A stretch of 64,000 nt of DNA from Deltaproteobacteria bacterium (GCA_016874735.1 VGTI01000002.1:135501-199500), one strand, 5' to 3'. Shown: positions 1 to 9,212, counted from the stretch's first letter. Translations and numbers: made by a program. Notes: generated by a model not told the origin, from the letters alone.

Positions 1-2
1 CG

Positions 3-317
3 GCCGAAGTCGTCACAAGCCGCCAAATCAGTCTACTTTGGTCGGGTTTTAATGCTACAGGCGATCTTCGCTACGCGCAGCGCGTCGTTGATACGATTCA
101 TCTATTTGGTGCTGACGACCCGAGCGCTCAAGAAATTGGTGAAACAGCTCTGATGAGCCTAGCAACCCATGTCATCCAACACGAGGCAGTCAGTCGCCTG
201 TGCCTCGAGCAAAGGCAAAAACACGAAGATCCCCGCACCAGGCTTCTCTTGGAAGCTATGTTGGCAGCCATCGTGAATGCAGCTGAAAAACGGGGACGCG
301 ATTCAATCAGTCACTAA
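3..317 (+). CDS. C-terminal part of an unknown protein (5' end outside window)
   Basis: An open frame enters from the left edge and ends at a TAA, giving 104 residues without a stop. The peptide is soluble-looking and mixed helical, with charged stretches such as LEQRQKHEDPRTR and a final AAEKRGRDSISH. I recognise no domain. It ends 11 bases before the probable start of the next gene, so the two are likely co-transcribed. Reading continuity and codon use support a real gene; function cannot be stated from the fragment. Confidence 0.55.
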   Translation, partial: AEVVTSRQISLLWSGFNATGDLRYAQRVVDTIHLFGADDPSAQEIGETALMSLATHVIQHEAVSRLCLEQRQKHEDPRTRLLLEAMLAAIVNAAEKRGRDSISH

Positions 318-328
318 GGATGAGCCTT

Positions 329-1006
329 ATGAGATTTCTGGCTAGTTCTAAGTACAAAGTTTTCGTACTAACCCTGTGCTGGATATTGATTGGCCTCCTA
401 CCAGACTCCGAGGCGTCTGCAGGTACAGCGGGAACAACGTCACCGTCTGAACCAACCGACTACACACTCCTTAGTCACGATCTCGACGTAACAGTCATAC
501 GTGCGGGTGCCCATAATGGAGAAAAGCCGAATAACTACGTGTTCAAGGTTACGGCTTATGGTCTGAGCAATGTGCCAGAGGAAAAAGCCAAAGACCTAAA
601 AGAAAGGAAAAAGGTCACTGCGGAACTAGGGACATTCGGTGAAACTAAATTAGACCCTCTGGCCTACTGGCGCCAAGACAGCAAGGTCAAGGACCTTAAA
701 CAGCTACGCGTCGACGGTAAAGCCGTGCGCGATCTAGTAGCAAAAACTATGTCTGAGCTGCAAATTTCAGAAAATCAAGTTGCCATACAGACAGACATCA
801 GTTTGATCGCAAAGCGCAAAAAATACTACGTACTGAATGATGATCAAGTCATCGCCACCGTCTCTTTTACACCTTTGGTCAAAACGGGGGCGGGAGTCAC
901 ATCATCCGATCAATCTTTTACCATGACAGACGACAAAGGAGCTGTGGCAAAGTTAAATGTCCACTTTAGCTCTACCGCGGGTACCGCAGAAAAAGCCGCC
1001 AAATAA
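329..1006 (+). CDS. Secreted hypothetical protein
   Basis: About 225 residues. An ATG also exists at 320, but AAGGA (316-320) is spaced 8 bases from the ATG at 329, so that start is preferred. The N-terminus (RFLASSKYK, then a hydrophobic run VFVLTLCWILIGLL and a SEASAG region) is a typical Sec signal peptide. The mature part is hydrophilic and Lys-rich, with no recognisable domain. It follows the partial gene closely and is convergent with the glutamine synthetase gene. An envelope or periplasmic location is inferred; the function is unknown. Confidence 0.7.
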   Translation: MRFLASSKYKVFVLTLCWILIGLLPDSEASAGTAGTTSPSEPTDYTLLSHDLDVTVIRAGAHNGEKPNNYVFKVTAYGLSNVPEEKAKDLKERKKVTAELGTFGETKLDPLAYWRQDSKVKDLKQLRVDGKAVRDLVAKTMSELQISENQVAIQTDISLIAKRKKYYVLNDDQVIATVSFTPLVKTGAGVTSSDQSFTMTDDKGAVAKLNVHFSSTAGTAEKAAK

Positions 1007-1044
1007 AAACCTCCCGCAGAGAGCTTTGCAACCATCCGCGGGAG
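1003..1044 (-). terminator. Intrinsic terminator of the glutamine synthetase gene
   Basis: Arms CTCCCGC (1011-1017) and GCGGGAG (1038-1044) enclose a 20-base loop. Read on the minus strand, the stem is followed by GTTTTTATTT, so it fits an intrinsic terminator for the minus-strand gene. It could also slow transcription from the left. Confidence 0.6.
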
Positions 1045-1068
1045 ATTCCTCTAGTTAGTGAGTTCTGC

Positions 1069-3255
1069 TCATTTCACCGAATGGTGGAATAGCATCTCGC
1101 GGTACTTAGGTAAGGTCCAGAGCTCATCGGCCACTTCCTGCTCCGCCCGATCTGCTGCAGCGCGAAGCTTAGCAGCCGCTGGCTTGCACTCTCTGACAAT
1201 GTGCGCAACCTTGGCTGCCTCGTCATGCGTGTCGGCAAGCTTATCGAGCGAACGCTTAAGTGCGTCACACTGCTGCAGAAGATCCGCAAATGCAGTTTCA
1301 AGCGTAGCAGTCCGACGGCCTAGAGCCGACTTCAAATTATCATTCTTAACGTCACGTTGAACGTTGTAGGTTCGCTCCAGTTGCTTTTCCACCGCTGGGA
1401 CCACATACTCGTTGATCAGTGCTACCGTAGTATCAAGCTCGATCTCCATGGTCTTGATGTATCGCTCAAGCTGTACATTGTAACGTGAGACGATCTCCTC
1501 GCGGCTTAGAACCTTAGCAGCGACTAGGAATTCCGTCGCTTTTTCATCGTTCCAGATCGCAAAGGCATCTGCGGCCGAATCAATAATCGGCAAGCTACGG
1601 CGTTTAGCCTCTTCGCGCCACTCAGCAGAATAATTGTTACCGCTAAAGAGGATATGCTTGCTCTCGCTGATAAGCTCACGAACCAGCGTAATCACCGCCT
1701 CATCGCGCGTACCAGTTTTAGCTATCAGAGCTTTAAGACGGGTCGAAGCCTCCCCCAACGCATCAGTCACAGCTGCATTAAGGACTGACATGGGCACTGC
1801 CACGTTAGCCGAGGCTCCAACTGCGCGGAACTCAAACTTATTACCGGTGAAAGCAAACGGACTAGTCCGGTTTCTATCGGTGTAGTCTTTTGAAATATCG
1901 GGAATATGACTCACGCCGAGGTTGATAATCTCACGCTCAGAGCCGCGGGCTGCTTCTCCTTGAGCAATCGTTTCGAAAATTTTCTCGAGCATAGAGCCAA
2001 GGAAGATAGAAATGATAGTTGGTGGTGCCTCGTTACCACCGAGGCGCAAGTCATTACCCGGACTCATGATCGACGATGCGAGCAGGGCCGCATGCTTATG
2101 GACAGCCCGGATCACTACTGCTGCAACCGCAAGGAAGCGCAAATTCTGGTGTGGCGTGTGACCCGGGTCAAGAAGGTTCTCACCCTTGTCGTTGGACATC
2201 GACCAGTTGCAGTGCTTACCACTGCCGTTGATTGCAGCAAATGGCTTCTCGTGCAGTAGACACATAAAACCATGACGAGCAGCCACTCGCTTCATCGTCT
2301 CCATGGCGAGTGTGTTGTGATCCGATGCAATCGACATGCTCTCAAAGATCGGCGCCATCTCAAATTGACTGGGAGCCACCTCGTTATGCCTTGTCTTGAC
2401 CGGAATGCCGAGACGGTAAAGTTCTCGCTCTAGGTCTTCCATGTAAGCAATCACACGGCTAGGTATGGAGCCAAAATAGTGGTCCTCCAACTTCTGCCCT
2501 CGAGCGGTAGGAGCACCAAGAAGCGTACGACCGGTCATCATCAAGTCCGGACGTTTGGCAGCTACTTCACGATCGATTAGGAAGTATTCCTGCTCTGGTC
2601 CCAGGGTCGCCATCACTGACTTGACGTCAACATCGCCCAGTAGCTTTAGAAAGGCGCAAGCCTCTTGAGACAAACTCTGAACCGACCTGAGTAACGGCGT
2701 CTTATTGTCCAGGGCTTGGCCATGGTAGCCAAAGAATACCGTGGGGATACACAGCGTGCGTGCTCCAGCTGCATTCTCTACGATAAATAAAGGAGACGTC
2801 GGATCCCACGCTGTATAACCACGAGCTTCAAAAGTTGAGCGCATGCCGCCCGAGGGGAAACTGGATGCATCCGGCTCACCTTGGATGAGCATGCTGCCAG
2901 TAAAGCGCTCAATCACCTTGAGCTCTGAGTGATTGGAGTGTTGAATCGAAATGAAAGAATCGTGCTTCTCCGCGGTCAAACCAGTCATCGGTTGGAACCA
3001 GTGGCAGAAGTGGGTGGCACCTTTACGAACCGACCAGTCCATGATGGCCTTAGCGATAGCATCGGCTGTCTCTTTAGACAATTTACGCCCGTGCTCAAGC
3101 GTCTTCATCAGCTCACTGAACGCATCGCGCGGCAACCGCTCGCGCATTTCACCAAGACCAAATGTCAGCTCGCCGAAATATTCGGAAATAGGCTGCGCTA
3201 GAGCATCTTTAGCACCTGATGTACCGGCAAAATTATTAATACTGTCTGCTGCCAT
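1069..3255 (-). CDS. glnN: Glutamine synthetase type III
   Basis: Makes glutamine from glutamate, ammonia and ATP. At 728 residues it has the length of the large GSIII family rather than the ~470 residues of GSI. Visible family signatures are HFCHWFQPMTG with TAEKHDSF near residues 82-101, GPEQEYFLID near 219-228 (metal-binding glutamates), RHNEVAPSQFEM near 289-300 and NGSGKHCNWS near 343-352 (ATP/glutamate site). The C-terminal part holds the long helical extension typical of GSIII. A GAGGAG Shine-Dalgarno lies about 8 bases upstream of the ATG. The gene is monocistronic: the RRM gene upstream has its own terminator, and a terminator follows at 1003-1044. No PII or regulator gene is adjacent. 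Confidence 0.95.
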   Translation of the reverse strand: MAADSINNFAGTSGAKDALAQPISEYFGELTFGLGEMRERLPRDAFSELMKTLEHGRKLSKETADAIAKAIMDWSVRKGATHFCHWFQPMTGLTAEKHDSFISIQHSNHSELKVIERFTGSMLIQGEPDASSFPSGGMRSTFEARGYTAWDPTSPLFIVENAAGARTLCIPTVFFGYHGQALDNKTPLLRSVQSLSQEACAFLKLLGDVDVKSVMATLGPEQEYFLIDREVAAKRPDLMMTGRTLLGAPTARGQKLEDHYFGSIPSRVIAYMEDLERELYRLGIPVKTRHNEVAPSQFEMAPIFESMSIASDHNTLAMETMKRVAARHGFMCLLHEKPFAAINGSGKHCNWSMSNDKGENLLDPGHTPHQNLRFLAVAAVVIRAVHKHAALLASSIMSPGNDLRLGGNEAPPTIISIFLGSMLEKIFETIAQGEAARGSEREIINLGVSHIPDISKDYTDRNRTSPFAFTGNKFEFRAVGASANVAVPMSVLNAAVTDALGEASTRLKALIAKTGTRDEAVITLVRELISESKHILFSGNNYSAEWREEAKRRSLPIIDSAADAFAIWNDEKATEFLVAAKVLSREEIVSRYNVQLERYIKTMEIELDTTVALINEYVVPAVEKQLERTYNVQRDVKNDNLKSALGRRTATLETAFADLLQQCDALKRSLDKLADTHDEAAKVAHIVRECKPAAAKLRAAADRAEQEVADELWTLPKYREMLFHHSVK

Positions 3256-3412
3256 AACGTCGTCTCCTCACTCTTCCTGAATCTAAATTGATGACTCTAA
3301 GAAACGTCAAAGAACTTGGCACTCCGCGAATACGGCAGGTTTGCGCGGCTCGTCAGATGCACCGTTGGCGGATTATGGCGAAAATACTCGGCAAAAAGCA
3401 AGTAAAATGCCG

Positions 3413-3448
3413 GAATTAAAAAAGGCGCACCCATCACGAGTGCGCCTT
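3413..3448 (-). terminator. Intrinsic terminator of the RRM protein gene
   Basis: Perfect 9-bp arms AAGGCGCAC (3422-3430) and GTGCGCCTT (3440-3448) with a 9-base loop. On the minus strand the stem runs into TTTTTTAAT, a strong U-tract. Confidence 0.9.
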
Positions 3449-3470
3449 CATCGCTATCTTAGTGTCTGGA

Positions 3471-3839
3471 TTACCAGCGATTGCCGCCGCGATCGCCACC
3501 GCGACCACCGCCGCCGAATCCGCCGCGGTCACCGCCACGGCCGCCGCCGCCGTAACCACCGCCGCCGCCGCCGCCGCCACCGCTACGTGGCGGACGCTCT
3601 TGCGCCTCGTTGACCTTGATGGTACGGCCATCAAGTTCTTTGCCGTCCATCTCACTCATAGCCGACTGGGCGTCGCTATCGGAGGCAAAAGTGATAAATC
3701 CAAATCCGCGGGAGCGACCAGTTTCACGGTCAGTGATGACCTTTGCTTCGCTGATCTGACCAAACTTCGCGAACGCTTGGCGCAGACCTTCATCGTCCGT
3801 ACCCCAGCTCAACCCACCCACAAAAAGCTTCTTAGACAT
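3471..3839 (-). CDS. Glycine-rich RNA-binding protein (single RRM)
   Basis: 122 residues. One RNA recognition motif fills residues ~4-80, with RNP2 LFVGGL (5-10) and RNP1 RGFGFITF (44-51), both with the aromatic residues that stack on RNA. It is followed by a low-complexity tail of Gly repeats with RGG-like units (GGGGRGGDRGG). This layout matches the small bacterial/cyanobacterial Rbp proteins and plant GRPs, which are often cold-induced RNA chaperones. It has its own strong terminator, so it is transcribed alone. The GC-rich tail is coded by near-repetitive GGC/GGT codons and may vary in length. Cold regulation is inference from the family; the ~270 bases upstream are AT-rich in part (around 3960) but show no clear regulatory motif. 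Confidence 0.92.
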   Translation of the reverse strand: MSKKLFVGGLSWGTDDEGLRQAFAKFGQISEAKVITDRETGRSRGFGFITFASDSDAQSAMSEMDGKELDGRTIKVNEAQERPPRSGGGGGGGGGYGGGGRGGDRGGFGGGGRGGDRGGNRW

Positions 3840-4110
3840 CCTGACTCGCTCCTCTCATCGGCATGGCTAGCGACCATGCACTCCCCTTACGTCCTGACCC
3901 GTCAGCATGCCGCTGTGGGTACCCGGTGGTGGCCACGATGACCGCCTTCATACCGGATATATGATTATCTTATAAATTGTAACTTAATTCAGTAGCCGTC
4001 TCCATCACCGCCCAAGCTCACGTAGGTGGCCTGCCCGATTTGAAATTATTTTCCCTTTATTTTCAATATCCTAGGAAAATCGCAACGTTTGGCTTAAACG
4101 GTTCCATGAT

Positions 4111-5481
4111 TCAGGAAACAACCATGGTCTTGACGTTTAGGAACTCAAAAAGACCGTGTCGCGCCAGCTCACGCCCAAATCCCGATGCGCGCACACCGCC
4201 AAATGGCAGCCGCGGATCCGACACCACCATGCCATTTATTGCAACAAATCCGGCATCCAATTCGTAGCGCGCTAGGCTCTGAGCTCGCTCTACATCGCGA
4301 CTGAAAATCGCCGCCCCAAGTCCGTAGCGCGTTTGATTGGCTAGTGCCAGGGCCTGCGCCTCGTCCTCGGCTTTAATGATCGGCGCAACTGGGCCAAAAA
4401 CCTCGTCGTTAAAAACAGGCATGACCGGCTTAATTCCCGTCATTACCGTTGGTAGATAGAAAAAACCGGAGCCCCCTTCGGATCTTCCACCGAGTTCTAC
4501 CTTGGCCCCTTGTGCCACGCTCTCATCTACTTGTTTGGTAAGATTAAGCCGCAAATCATCACGAGCCATGGGCCCAATTTGGACACTGGGATCTCGGGGG
4601 TCACCGACCTTACGCGCTTTCGTTGCGCGCACGAATAAGCTAACGAACTCCTCATAAACCTCGGATGTTACAATGAACCTCTTAGCCGCGACACAGCTTT
4701 GGCCGCTGTTGACAAACCGCGCCTCAACGCCGACACGCGCGGCCAGGCCTACGTCGGCATCTTTCAAAACCAAGTAGGGATCGCTACCACCGAGCTCAAG
4801 CACCACTTTTTTTAGGTGCCTGCCGGCGAGCTCAGCCACTGCCGAACCTGCACGTTCACTACCGGTCAAGCTCACGGCGCGGACTCTGGAATCGGCTATG
4901 ACCTCCACCAAGACCGAGTGATCAGCAACCAAGACTGAGAGCAGACCCTCTTGGCCGGCTGCCTCACGCCAAAGCTCCGCCAGAGCGAGGGCACACCCCG
5001 TGGTATTGTCGGCGTGCTTTAGGATTACCGTGTTCCCAGCTAGGGTCGCTGGTACAGCACATCGGATGACCTGCCAGTAGGGAAAGTTCCAGGGCATGAT
5101 GGCAAGCACTACTCCCAAGGGGCGATGGCACACTAAACTACGCGCGTGTTCGGTACGAACGAGCTCATCTTCAAGCATGACCTCAGCGTTTGCTGCGTAA
5201 AAGTCACAAGTCTTCGCACACTTCTCAACCTCTCCCTCAGCCTGCGCGATGGGTTTACCCATCTCCGTCGTGGCGAGAGTCGCTAACCTCGTTTTGTGGA
5301 CTCGTAGAAGCTGCGCGAGCCGCTTTAGGAACTCAACTCGTCTAGCGAGTGGTTCCTTAGACCATCTATCGAAGGTTGCTTGCGCCACTGCCACATGATG
5401 CTCCAGAGCACTAGATGTCATGTAGTCGTAATGATTTATAGTTTCGGCGCTATAGGGATTGAGTGTATAAAAGCCAGACAT
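4111..5481 (-). CDS. NAD(P)-dependent aldehyde dehydrogenase, succinate-semialdehyde type
   Basis: About 456 residues, the length of the short Sad/YneI-type succinate-semialdehyde dehydrogenases. Conserved features: the MPWNFPYWQ cofactor-binding segment, the LTGSERAG Rossmann loop, the general-base glutamate in ELGGSDPY, and the catalytic cysteine in NSGQSCVAAKRF. The C-terminal PFGGVRASGFGREL motif is typical. An ATG two codons upstream (5487) lies too close to the GGAG; the ATG at 5481 is spaced 6 bases and is chosen. It oxidises semialdehydes to acids; succinate semialdehyde is the best guess, but substrate cannot be proven from sequence. It is 58 bases downstream of the SET-domain gene, possibly in the same transcript. 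Confidence 0.88.
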   Translation of the reverse strand: MSGFYTLNPYSAETINHYDYMTSSALEHHVAVAQATFDRWSKEPLARRVEFLKRLAQLLRVHKTRLATLATTEMGKPIAQAEGEVEKCAKTCDFYAANAEVMLEDELVRTEHARSLVCHRPLGVVLAIMPWNFPYWQVIRCAVPATLAGNTVILKHADNTTGCALALAELWREAAGQEGLLSVLVADHSVLVEVIADSRVRAVSLTGSERAGSAVAELAGRHLKKVVLELGGSDPYLVLKDADVGLAARVGVEARFVNSGQSCVAAKRFIVTSEVYEEFVSLFVRATKARKVGDPRDPSVQIGPMARDDLRLNLTKQVDESVAQGAKVELGGRSEGGSGFFYLPTVMTGIKPVMPVFNDEVFGPVAPIIKAEDEAQALALANQTRYGLGAAIFSRDVERAQSLARYELDAGFVAINGMVVSDPRLPFGGVRASGFGRELARHGLFEFLNVKTMVVS

Positions 5482-5539
5482 GACCATCTCCAGACTGAAA
5501 GATCAACCGACCAACAGGTTGACCACGAAGGGCTCGTAT

Positions 5540-6163
5540 TCAGGCTGGATCACTTGCAAGGTCTGGTACCACGGTCAAATCGACTTTATCAGTAACAGCC
5601 GTCTCGACTAATCTCTGTGCAAGCAATCGCCTCTGCAGATAAGGGGAAAAATACCCGGCATAGCGTTCTTGCAACTCCGGTAATTCCCAATCACGCCCAG
5701 TAACTTTGGCACGGCAAGTCTCCGCCCCACACGAGCATGAAAATTCGTCGTAATCGCTACCATCAGACATGGCGTAGTCGTAGCAAATTTCTTCGCCGAC
5801 GCGAATACACCGCAAAGCAACCAGCGACATTTGTCCGGAAAGACCCGCATTAGGCGCGCACGAGTGATTGACGAAATCACCAACCTCAGGCCCATCCTGC
5901 GACACTAAATAAAGACTTTCTTCAACTTGAATGGCGTGACGGCGCGTCAGGGGGTTCATTGCAGCCAGTTCTTTTCTCGAGACAACTCCCCCTCCCCAAA
6001 CCACCATCAACTCGCCTGCATTGATCTGACGAGCAGCAAAGACACCGTATCCGCCTTTTTGTGGGCGCACCTTACGGACAAGCTTCGGTGATACATAATG
6101 CACCTTTTCCGTGTTTAGTGCAGCTACAGCGGTCTTGCCTTTCGTCGCCCGCATGGTGTTCAC
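5540..6163 (-). CDS. SET-domain protein lysine methyltransferase
   Basis: 207 residues. The SET core is visible: GGYGVFAA (37-44) for SAM contact, NHSCAPN (99-105) and CYDYAMS (127-133) forming the pseudoknot active site with its tyrosine. A post-SET-like CSCGAETC cluster (143-150) could bind zinc with the core cysteine. The N-terminal ~30 residues are basic. SET proteins methylate lysines of proteins; the bacterial target is unknown. Its ATG overlaps the stop of the upstream methyltransferase by 4 bases, so the two are translationally coupled. Confidence 0.88.
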   Translation of the reverse strand: MNTMRATKGKTAVAALNTEKVHYVSPKLVRKVRPQKGGYGVFAARQINAGELMVVWGGGVVSRKELAAMNPLTRRHAIQVEESLYLVSQDGPEVGDFVNHSCAPNAGLSGQMSLVALRCIRVGEEICYDYAMSDGSDYDEFSCSCGAETCRAKVTGRDWELPELQERYAGYFSPYLQRRLLAQRLVETAVTDKVDLTVVPDLASDPA

Positions 6164-6945
6164 CCGACTTTCTGGAAGACGCCAATCATGCGCCGTGATT
6201 TAGGCGAGTGATCGAGAGGTTGATTAATGGCGAAATCACCATACCAGCCTACGACCTCTAGGGACTTGGACTGAGCGGCAAGGAGACTTAACTCCTGCGG
6301 AAATAGAAGCCTCTCATCCGCTTCATCACGGACGACAATTTTCTTGCCGTTATCATCGACATGAAGTTCGAGTGCCACGTGCGCAATGCCCGTCGCTAAG
6401 TCATATTTGGGATCATTGGTCGCCCAGTGGATATCAACGGAAATGCCATCACGCTGACCGTGATAGTGGAATTTTTTGTAATGGCTAAACGACACTTCTG
6501 CCGGGTGGGACAAATCAACTATGTACAGACCCTTGGGCGTTAAATTGGCGGCAACAGCCTGGAAGTGTTTCACCAAATTATCGTTAGTGAGTAAACAATC
6601 CAGACCGTCGAACATACAGAAAGCCACGTCTACGGGTGCAGACAACTTGAAAGTTCTCATGTCGGCCTCAATCCAGCTGACCGCGGCGCCTTCTTTTTTT
6701 GCCTCGTCATTGGCATAACGGAGCATTTCTGCGCGCAGATCTAGGCCCCAAGACTTGACACCATCACGAGCAAAGCCGCGCGCATGGTAACCAGGACCAC
6801 AAGCAACATCGAGTACGGAGCTGATAGCCCCCCCGTGGTATTTAGTGTACACGTCGTTGACAAACTTAACTTCAGAGCTGACATCACGCTTAAAGATCAC
6901 ATCGTAGTACATGGCACGGTCGTAGAGGTTACAATGCTCTGCCAC
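6160..6945 (-). CDS. Class I SAM-dependent methyltransferase
   Basis: 261 residues. The Rossmann-fold motif I is VLDVACGPGYH (44-54), with the acidic end of strand beta-2 in GLDLRAEM (~68-74). The following AFCMFDGLD segment resembles the small-molecule methyltransferase group that includes glycine/sarcosine-type enzymes. There is no signal peptide. It overlaps the SET-domain gene and lies 2 bases after the deiminase-like gene, so it is probably part of one transcript. Substrate unknown. Confidence 0.82.
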   Translation of the reverse strand: MAEHCNLYDRAMYYDVIFKRDVSSEVKFVNDVYTKYHGGAISSVLDVACGPGYHARGFARDGVKSWGLDLRAEMLRYANDEAKKEGAAVSWIEADMRTFKLSAPVDVAFCMFDGLDCLLTNDNLVKHFQAVAANLTPKGLYIVDLSHPAEVSFSHYKKFHYHGQRDGISVDIHWATNDPKYDLATGIAHVALELHVDDNGKKIVVRDEADERLLFPQELSLLAAQSKSLEVVGWYGDFAINQPLDHSPKSRRMIGVFQKVG

Positions 6946-6947
6946 AG

Positions 6948-8063
6948 TCAGTTTCCTTTCCGATCATTTGATTGCGGTGACGAAATTCCGCTAGTTAAGG
7001 GAAACGGTAACGTCACACAATGAAACGCACCGCCGTTGAAAATCAGACCATCAGCAGCAATAGTGCTCACGCGATAGCCAACTTTTTCGTAAATTTTTTT
7101 AACTTTATTTTCGAACCCAGAGAGTAATCTGGCATCCGGATAGTCATCGTAGTTCCAACCGAAGCGTCGATAGCTTGGGACGATGGCGTGTCCATTCACC
7201 AATACGGCATTTGTATAGGTCCGAAATACACCGCGATAGGGAAGCGGCATGGGCACACGGACAATCTGCAAGTAACGACTCAATTCGTCTGCTTTTGCAT
7301 CAAGCAGCCGCTTTAGTCGCACTACCTCATCAGGAATGTAACCATAAAATTGTTTGGCCGCCGTCATCGTCGCATCATCAATCTGGTTAACTAATGCGAC
7401 TTGATCGCTAACGATCTTCATCCACATATCGAGATGGGCGTGGGGGGCGTCACTGATCACTACGGTCTTCCGGCAGCCAAGTCTGGTCAATTGCGCTTGG
7501 ATATCATCCCGATTTGTTATCTGCCGTTCCTGAGTCGAAGTAAAACAGTATTCCCCCCCAACTAGTAAATTCCCGCCGTCCAAAACCAAAGGTGTTGCCA
7601 AGAGGTTGAAATGCGCCGCACCTGCTAGGGATTGGGCAAACTGATTGTTCACCTGAGCTGATGGGTCATCGTAGCGAAAACTGGCAAGTTCGAACTCGGT
7701 CTTAGAGCCCGCCGCCGCCAGGATGATGGGCCCGTAGTCGCGCAACCAGATGTTCCCGTGTGGCAGGTACGTACTGTAGGAACGCGCTACAGTGGCCCGG
7801 TCGACACCCTGCGCCAACAAGGCGCCTGCTAACTGGCGCCGACTCTGGGGGGCGGTTGTTGCCAGGACGACGGCCGCTCCAGCCTTAACGATGGCCTGCA
7901 TGAGTTCTGGGGCATGGTATGAGGCCGCAAATAAGTCGGCTGACAGCATCAGTGCCGGGGTCGGGGCATACTCTGGTACCGGGCGGACAGCTTCAGTCTT
8001 GGACCAGGCCGGAGGACTCAAAAGAAGCCAACCAGCGATAATCATGCGCAGACTTCGGTCCAA
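6948..8063 (-). CDS. Exported agmatine deiminase / peptidylarginine deiminase family enzyme
   Basis: 371 residues. The guanidino-group modifying fold is shown by WLRDYGP (106-112), DGGN (162-165), HAHLDMW (208-214) and the catalytic cysteine in GGAFHC (Cys349). These are the Asp, His and Cys positions of the agmatine deiminase/PAD_porph family, which hydrolyse guanidino groups to ureido groups and ammonia. Unlike cytoplasmic AguA it begins with a hydrophobic signal peptide (MIIAGWLLLSPPAWS), so a periplasmic or outer location is expected. Start TTG at 8063 has GAAGGGA 9 bases upstream; an ATG at 8045 has no Shine-Dalgarno. First gene of the group running to the methyltransferase and SET genes. 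Confidence 0.82.
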   Translation of the reverse strand: MDRSLRMIIAGWLLLSPPAWSKTEAVRPVPEYAPTPALMLSADLFAASYHAPELMQAIVKAGAAVVLATTAPQSRRQLAGALLAQGVDRATVARSYSTYLPHGNIWLRDYGPIILAAAGSKTEFELASFRYDDPSAQVNNQFAQSLAGAAHFNLLATPLVLDGGNLLVGGEYCFTSTQERQITNRDDIQAQLTRLGCRKTVVISDAPHAHLDMWMKIVSDQVALVNQIDDATMTAAKQFYGYIPDEVVRLKRLLDAKADELSRYLQIVRVPMPLPYRGVFRTYTNAVLVNGHAIVPSYRRFGWNYDDYPDARLLSGFENKVKKIYEKVGYRVSTIAADGLIFNGGAFHCVTLPFPLTSGISSPQSNDRKGN

Positions 8064-8223
8064 GCGCGTCGTTCCCTTCAGAGTGGGTGGGCTGTCTTAA
8101 GCCGTGGGCGGCAAGGCTGGGCCTTGACAAAAAATTTAAGTCTTAACATTTAGTAAGCGATGATTCTGATTAAGAGTCAAGCCTTTCGCGCCCGACAAGT
8201 CGCGACTTGAGGCAGATACGCTA

Positions 8224-8251
8224 TTGACCGTTTCAATTTTATTCATATATA
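8224..8251 (+). promoter_or_regulatory. Sigma-70-type promoter of rplM-rpsI
   Basis: TTGACC (8224-8229), a 16-base spacer and TATATA (8246-8251) lie 35-60 bases upstream of the rplM ATG. A second TTGACA at 8124-8129 has no convincing -10 at proper spacing. Confidence 0.6.
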
Positions 8252-8285
8252 GTCCGCCGTCTATGATTCTGGGAGTGGCAGAGAC

Positions 8286-8738
8286 ATGAAGACACATAGC
8301 ATTAGACCAGTAGATATTCAGAAAAAGTGGGTAATTGTCGACGCGACAAACCAGACTCTAGGTCGGTTAGCATCGCAGGTAGCTTACGTGCTCCGCGGCA
8401 AACACAAGCCAACCTACGCACCTCATCTCGACACCGGTGACAATGTCATCGTCGTTAATTGCGCCAAGGTTAAACTGACCGGCAAAAAGTGGACGGACAA
8501 GGTGTACCATCACCATACCGGCTTCATGGGCGGTATCAAAGAAGCCTCCGCTCAGGAGATCCTAGCTAAGGCTCCGGAACGCCTCGTAGCGATTGCTGTC
8601 AAGGGCATGCTTCCAAAGACTAAGCTGGGTAGGGCTCTGACGACTAACCTGCGCGTCTACGCAGACGATCAGCATGGCCAAGACGCACAGAAGCCGGTCA
8701 AGGTTAACTTGGACCGCGCGTCCAGCGTACAGAAATAA
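8286..8738 (+). CDS. rplM: 50S ribosomal protein L13
   Basis: 150 residues, normal length. Recognised by the L13 core: WVIVDATNQTLGRLAS, LRGKHKPTYAPH, GDNVIVVNC and the VKGMLPKTKLGR motif. L13 is an early-assembly 23S rRNA-binding protein. The start has GGGAG 10 bases upstream and a promoter at 8224-8251. It is followed after 40 bases by rpsI, the usual pair. The C-terminal ~15 residues after YADDQHGQDAQKP are a short tail variable in the family. Confidence 0.98.
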   Translation: MKTHSIRPVDIQKKWVIVDATNQTLGRLASQVAYVLRGKHKPTYAPHLDTGDNVIVVNCAKVKLTGKKWTDKVYHHHTGFMGGIKEASAQEILAKAPERLVAIAVKGMLPKTKLGRALTTNLRVYADDQHGQDAQKPVKVNLDRASSVQK

Positions 8739-8778
8739 CTGTAGATTTTCCTCCTGAACGGTAAAGGGACACGATAGC

Positions 8779-9171
8779 ATGGCAGCCAAATATATCCACA
8801 CAGTCGGAAAGCGTAAGTCGGCGATTGCCCGGGTTTGGATGAAGCCCGGCAAAGGCGAGATCACCATCAATAAGCGCTCTCTCGATGAATACTACCTCCG
8901 CGCAACCTCTAAGATGGTGATTCTTCAGCCACTAGAGTTGACGGGCAGTGTTGGCCAGTTCGATATCCGCGTCAACGTCATGGGCGGCGGACTTTCGGGC
9001 CAAGCAGGTGCGATTCGTCATGCTATCTCCAGAGCCCTTGCTAATAATGATGGCGAGGCTCGCAAGATTCTGAAGAAAGCCGGCCTGATCACTCGTGACT
9101 CACGCAAGAAAGAGCGTAAGTTGCCTGGTCAACCTGGCGCTCGGAAACGCTTCCAGTACAGCAAACGCTAA
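8779..9171 (+). CDS. rpsI: 30S ribosomal protein S9
   Basis: 130 residues. The S9 signature is clear: [15 protein letters not shown] at the N-terminus, [19 protein letters not shown] in the middle and the basic C-terminal tail RKRFQYSKR, which reaches the P-site tRNA in the 30S subunit. Preceded by AAAGG (8762-8766). Second gene of the rplM-rpsI operon and followed directly by a strong terminator. Confidence 0.98.
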   Translation: MAAKYIHTVGKRKSAIARVWMKPGKGEITINKRSLDEYYLRATSKMVILQPLELTGSVGQFDIRVNVMGGGLSGQAGAIRHAISRALANNDGEARKILKKAGLITRDSRKKERKLPGQPGARKRFQYSKR

Positions 9172-9184
9172 TAGCGAATCAAAA

Positions 9185-9212
9185 ACCGCTCCCTTCGGGG
9201 AGCGGTTTTTTA
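9185..9212 (+). terminator. Intrinsic terminator of rplM-rpsI
   Basis: ACCGCTCCC (9185-9193), TTCG tetraloop, GGGAGCGGT (9198-9206), then a run of T. A textbook UUCG-loop terminator, also preceded by AAAA so that it could act on both strands. Confidence 0.96.
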
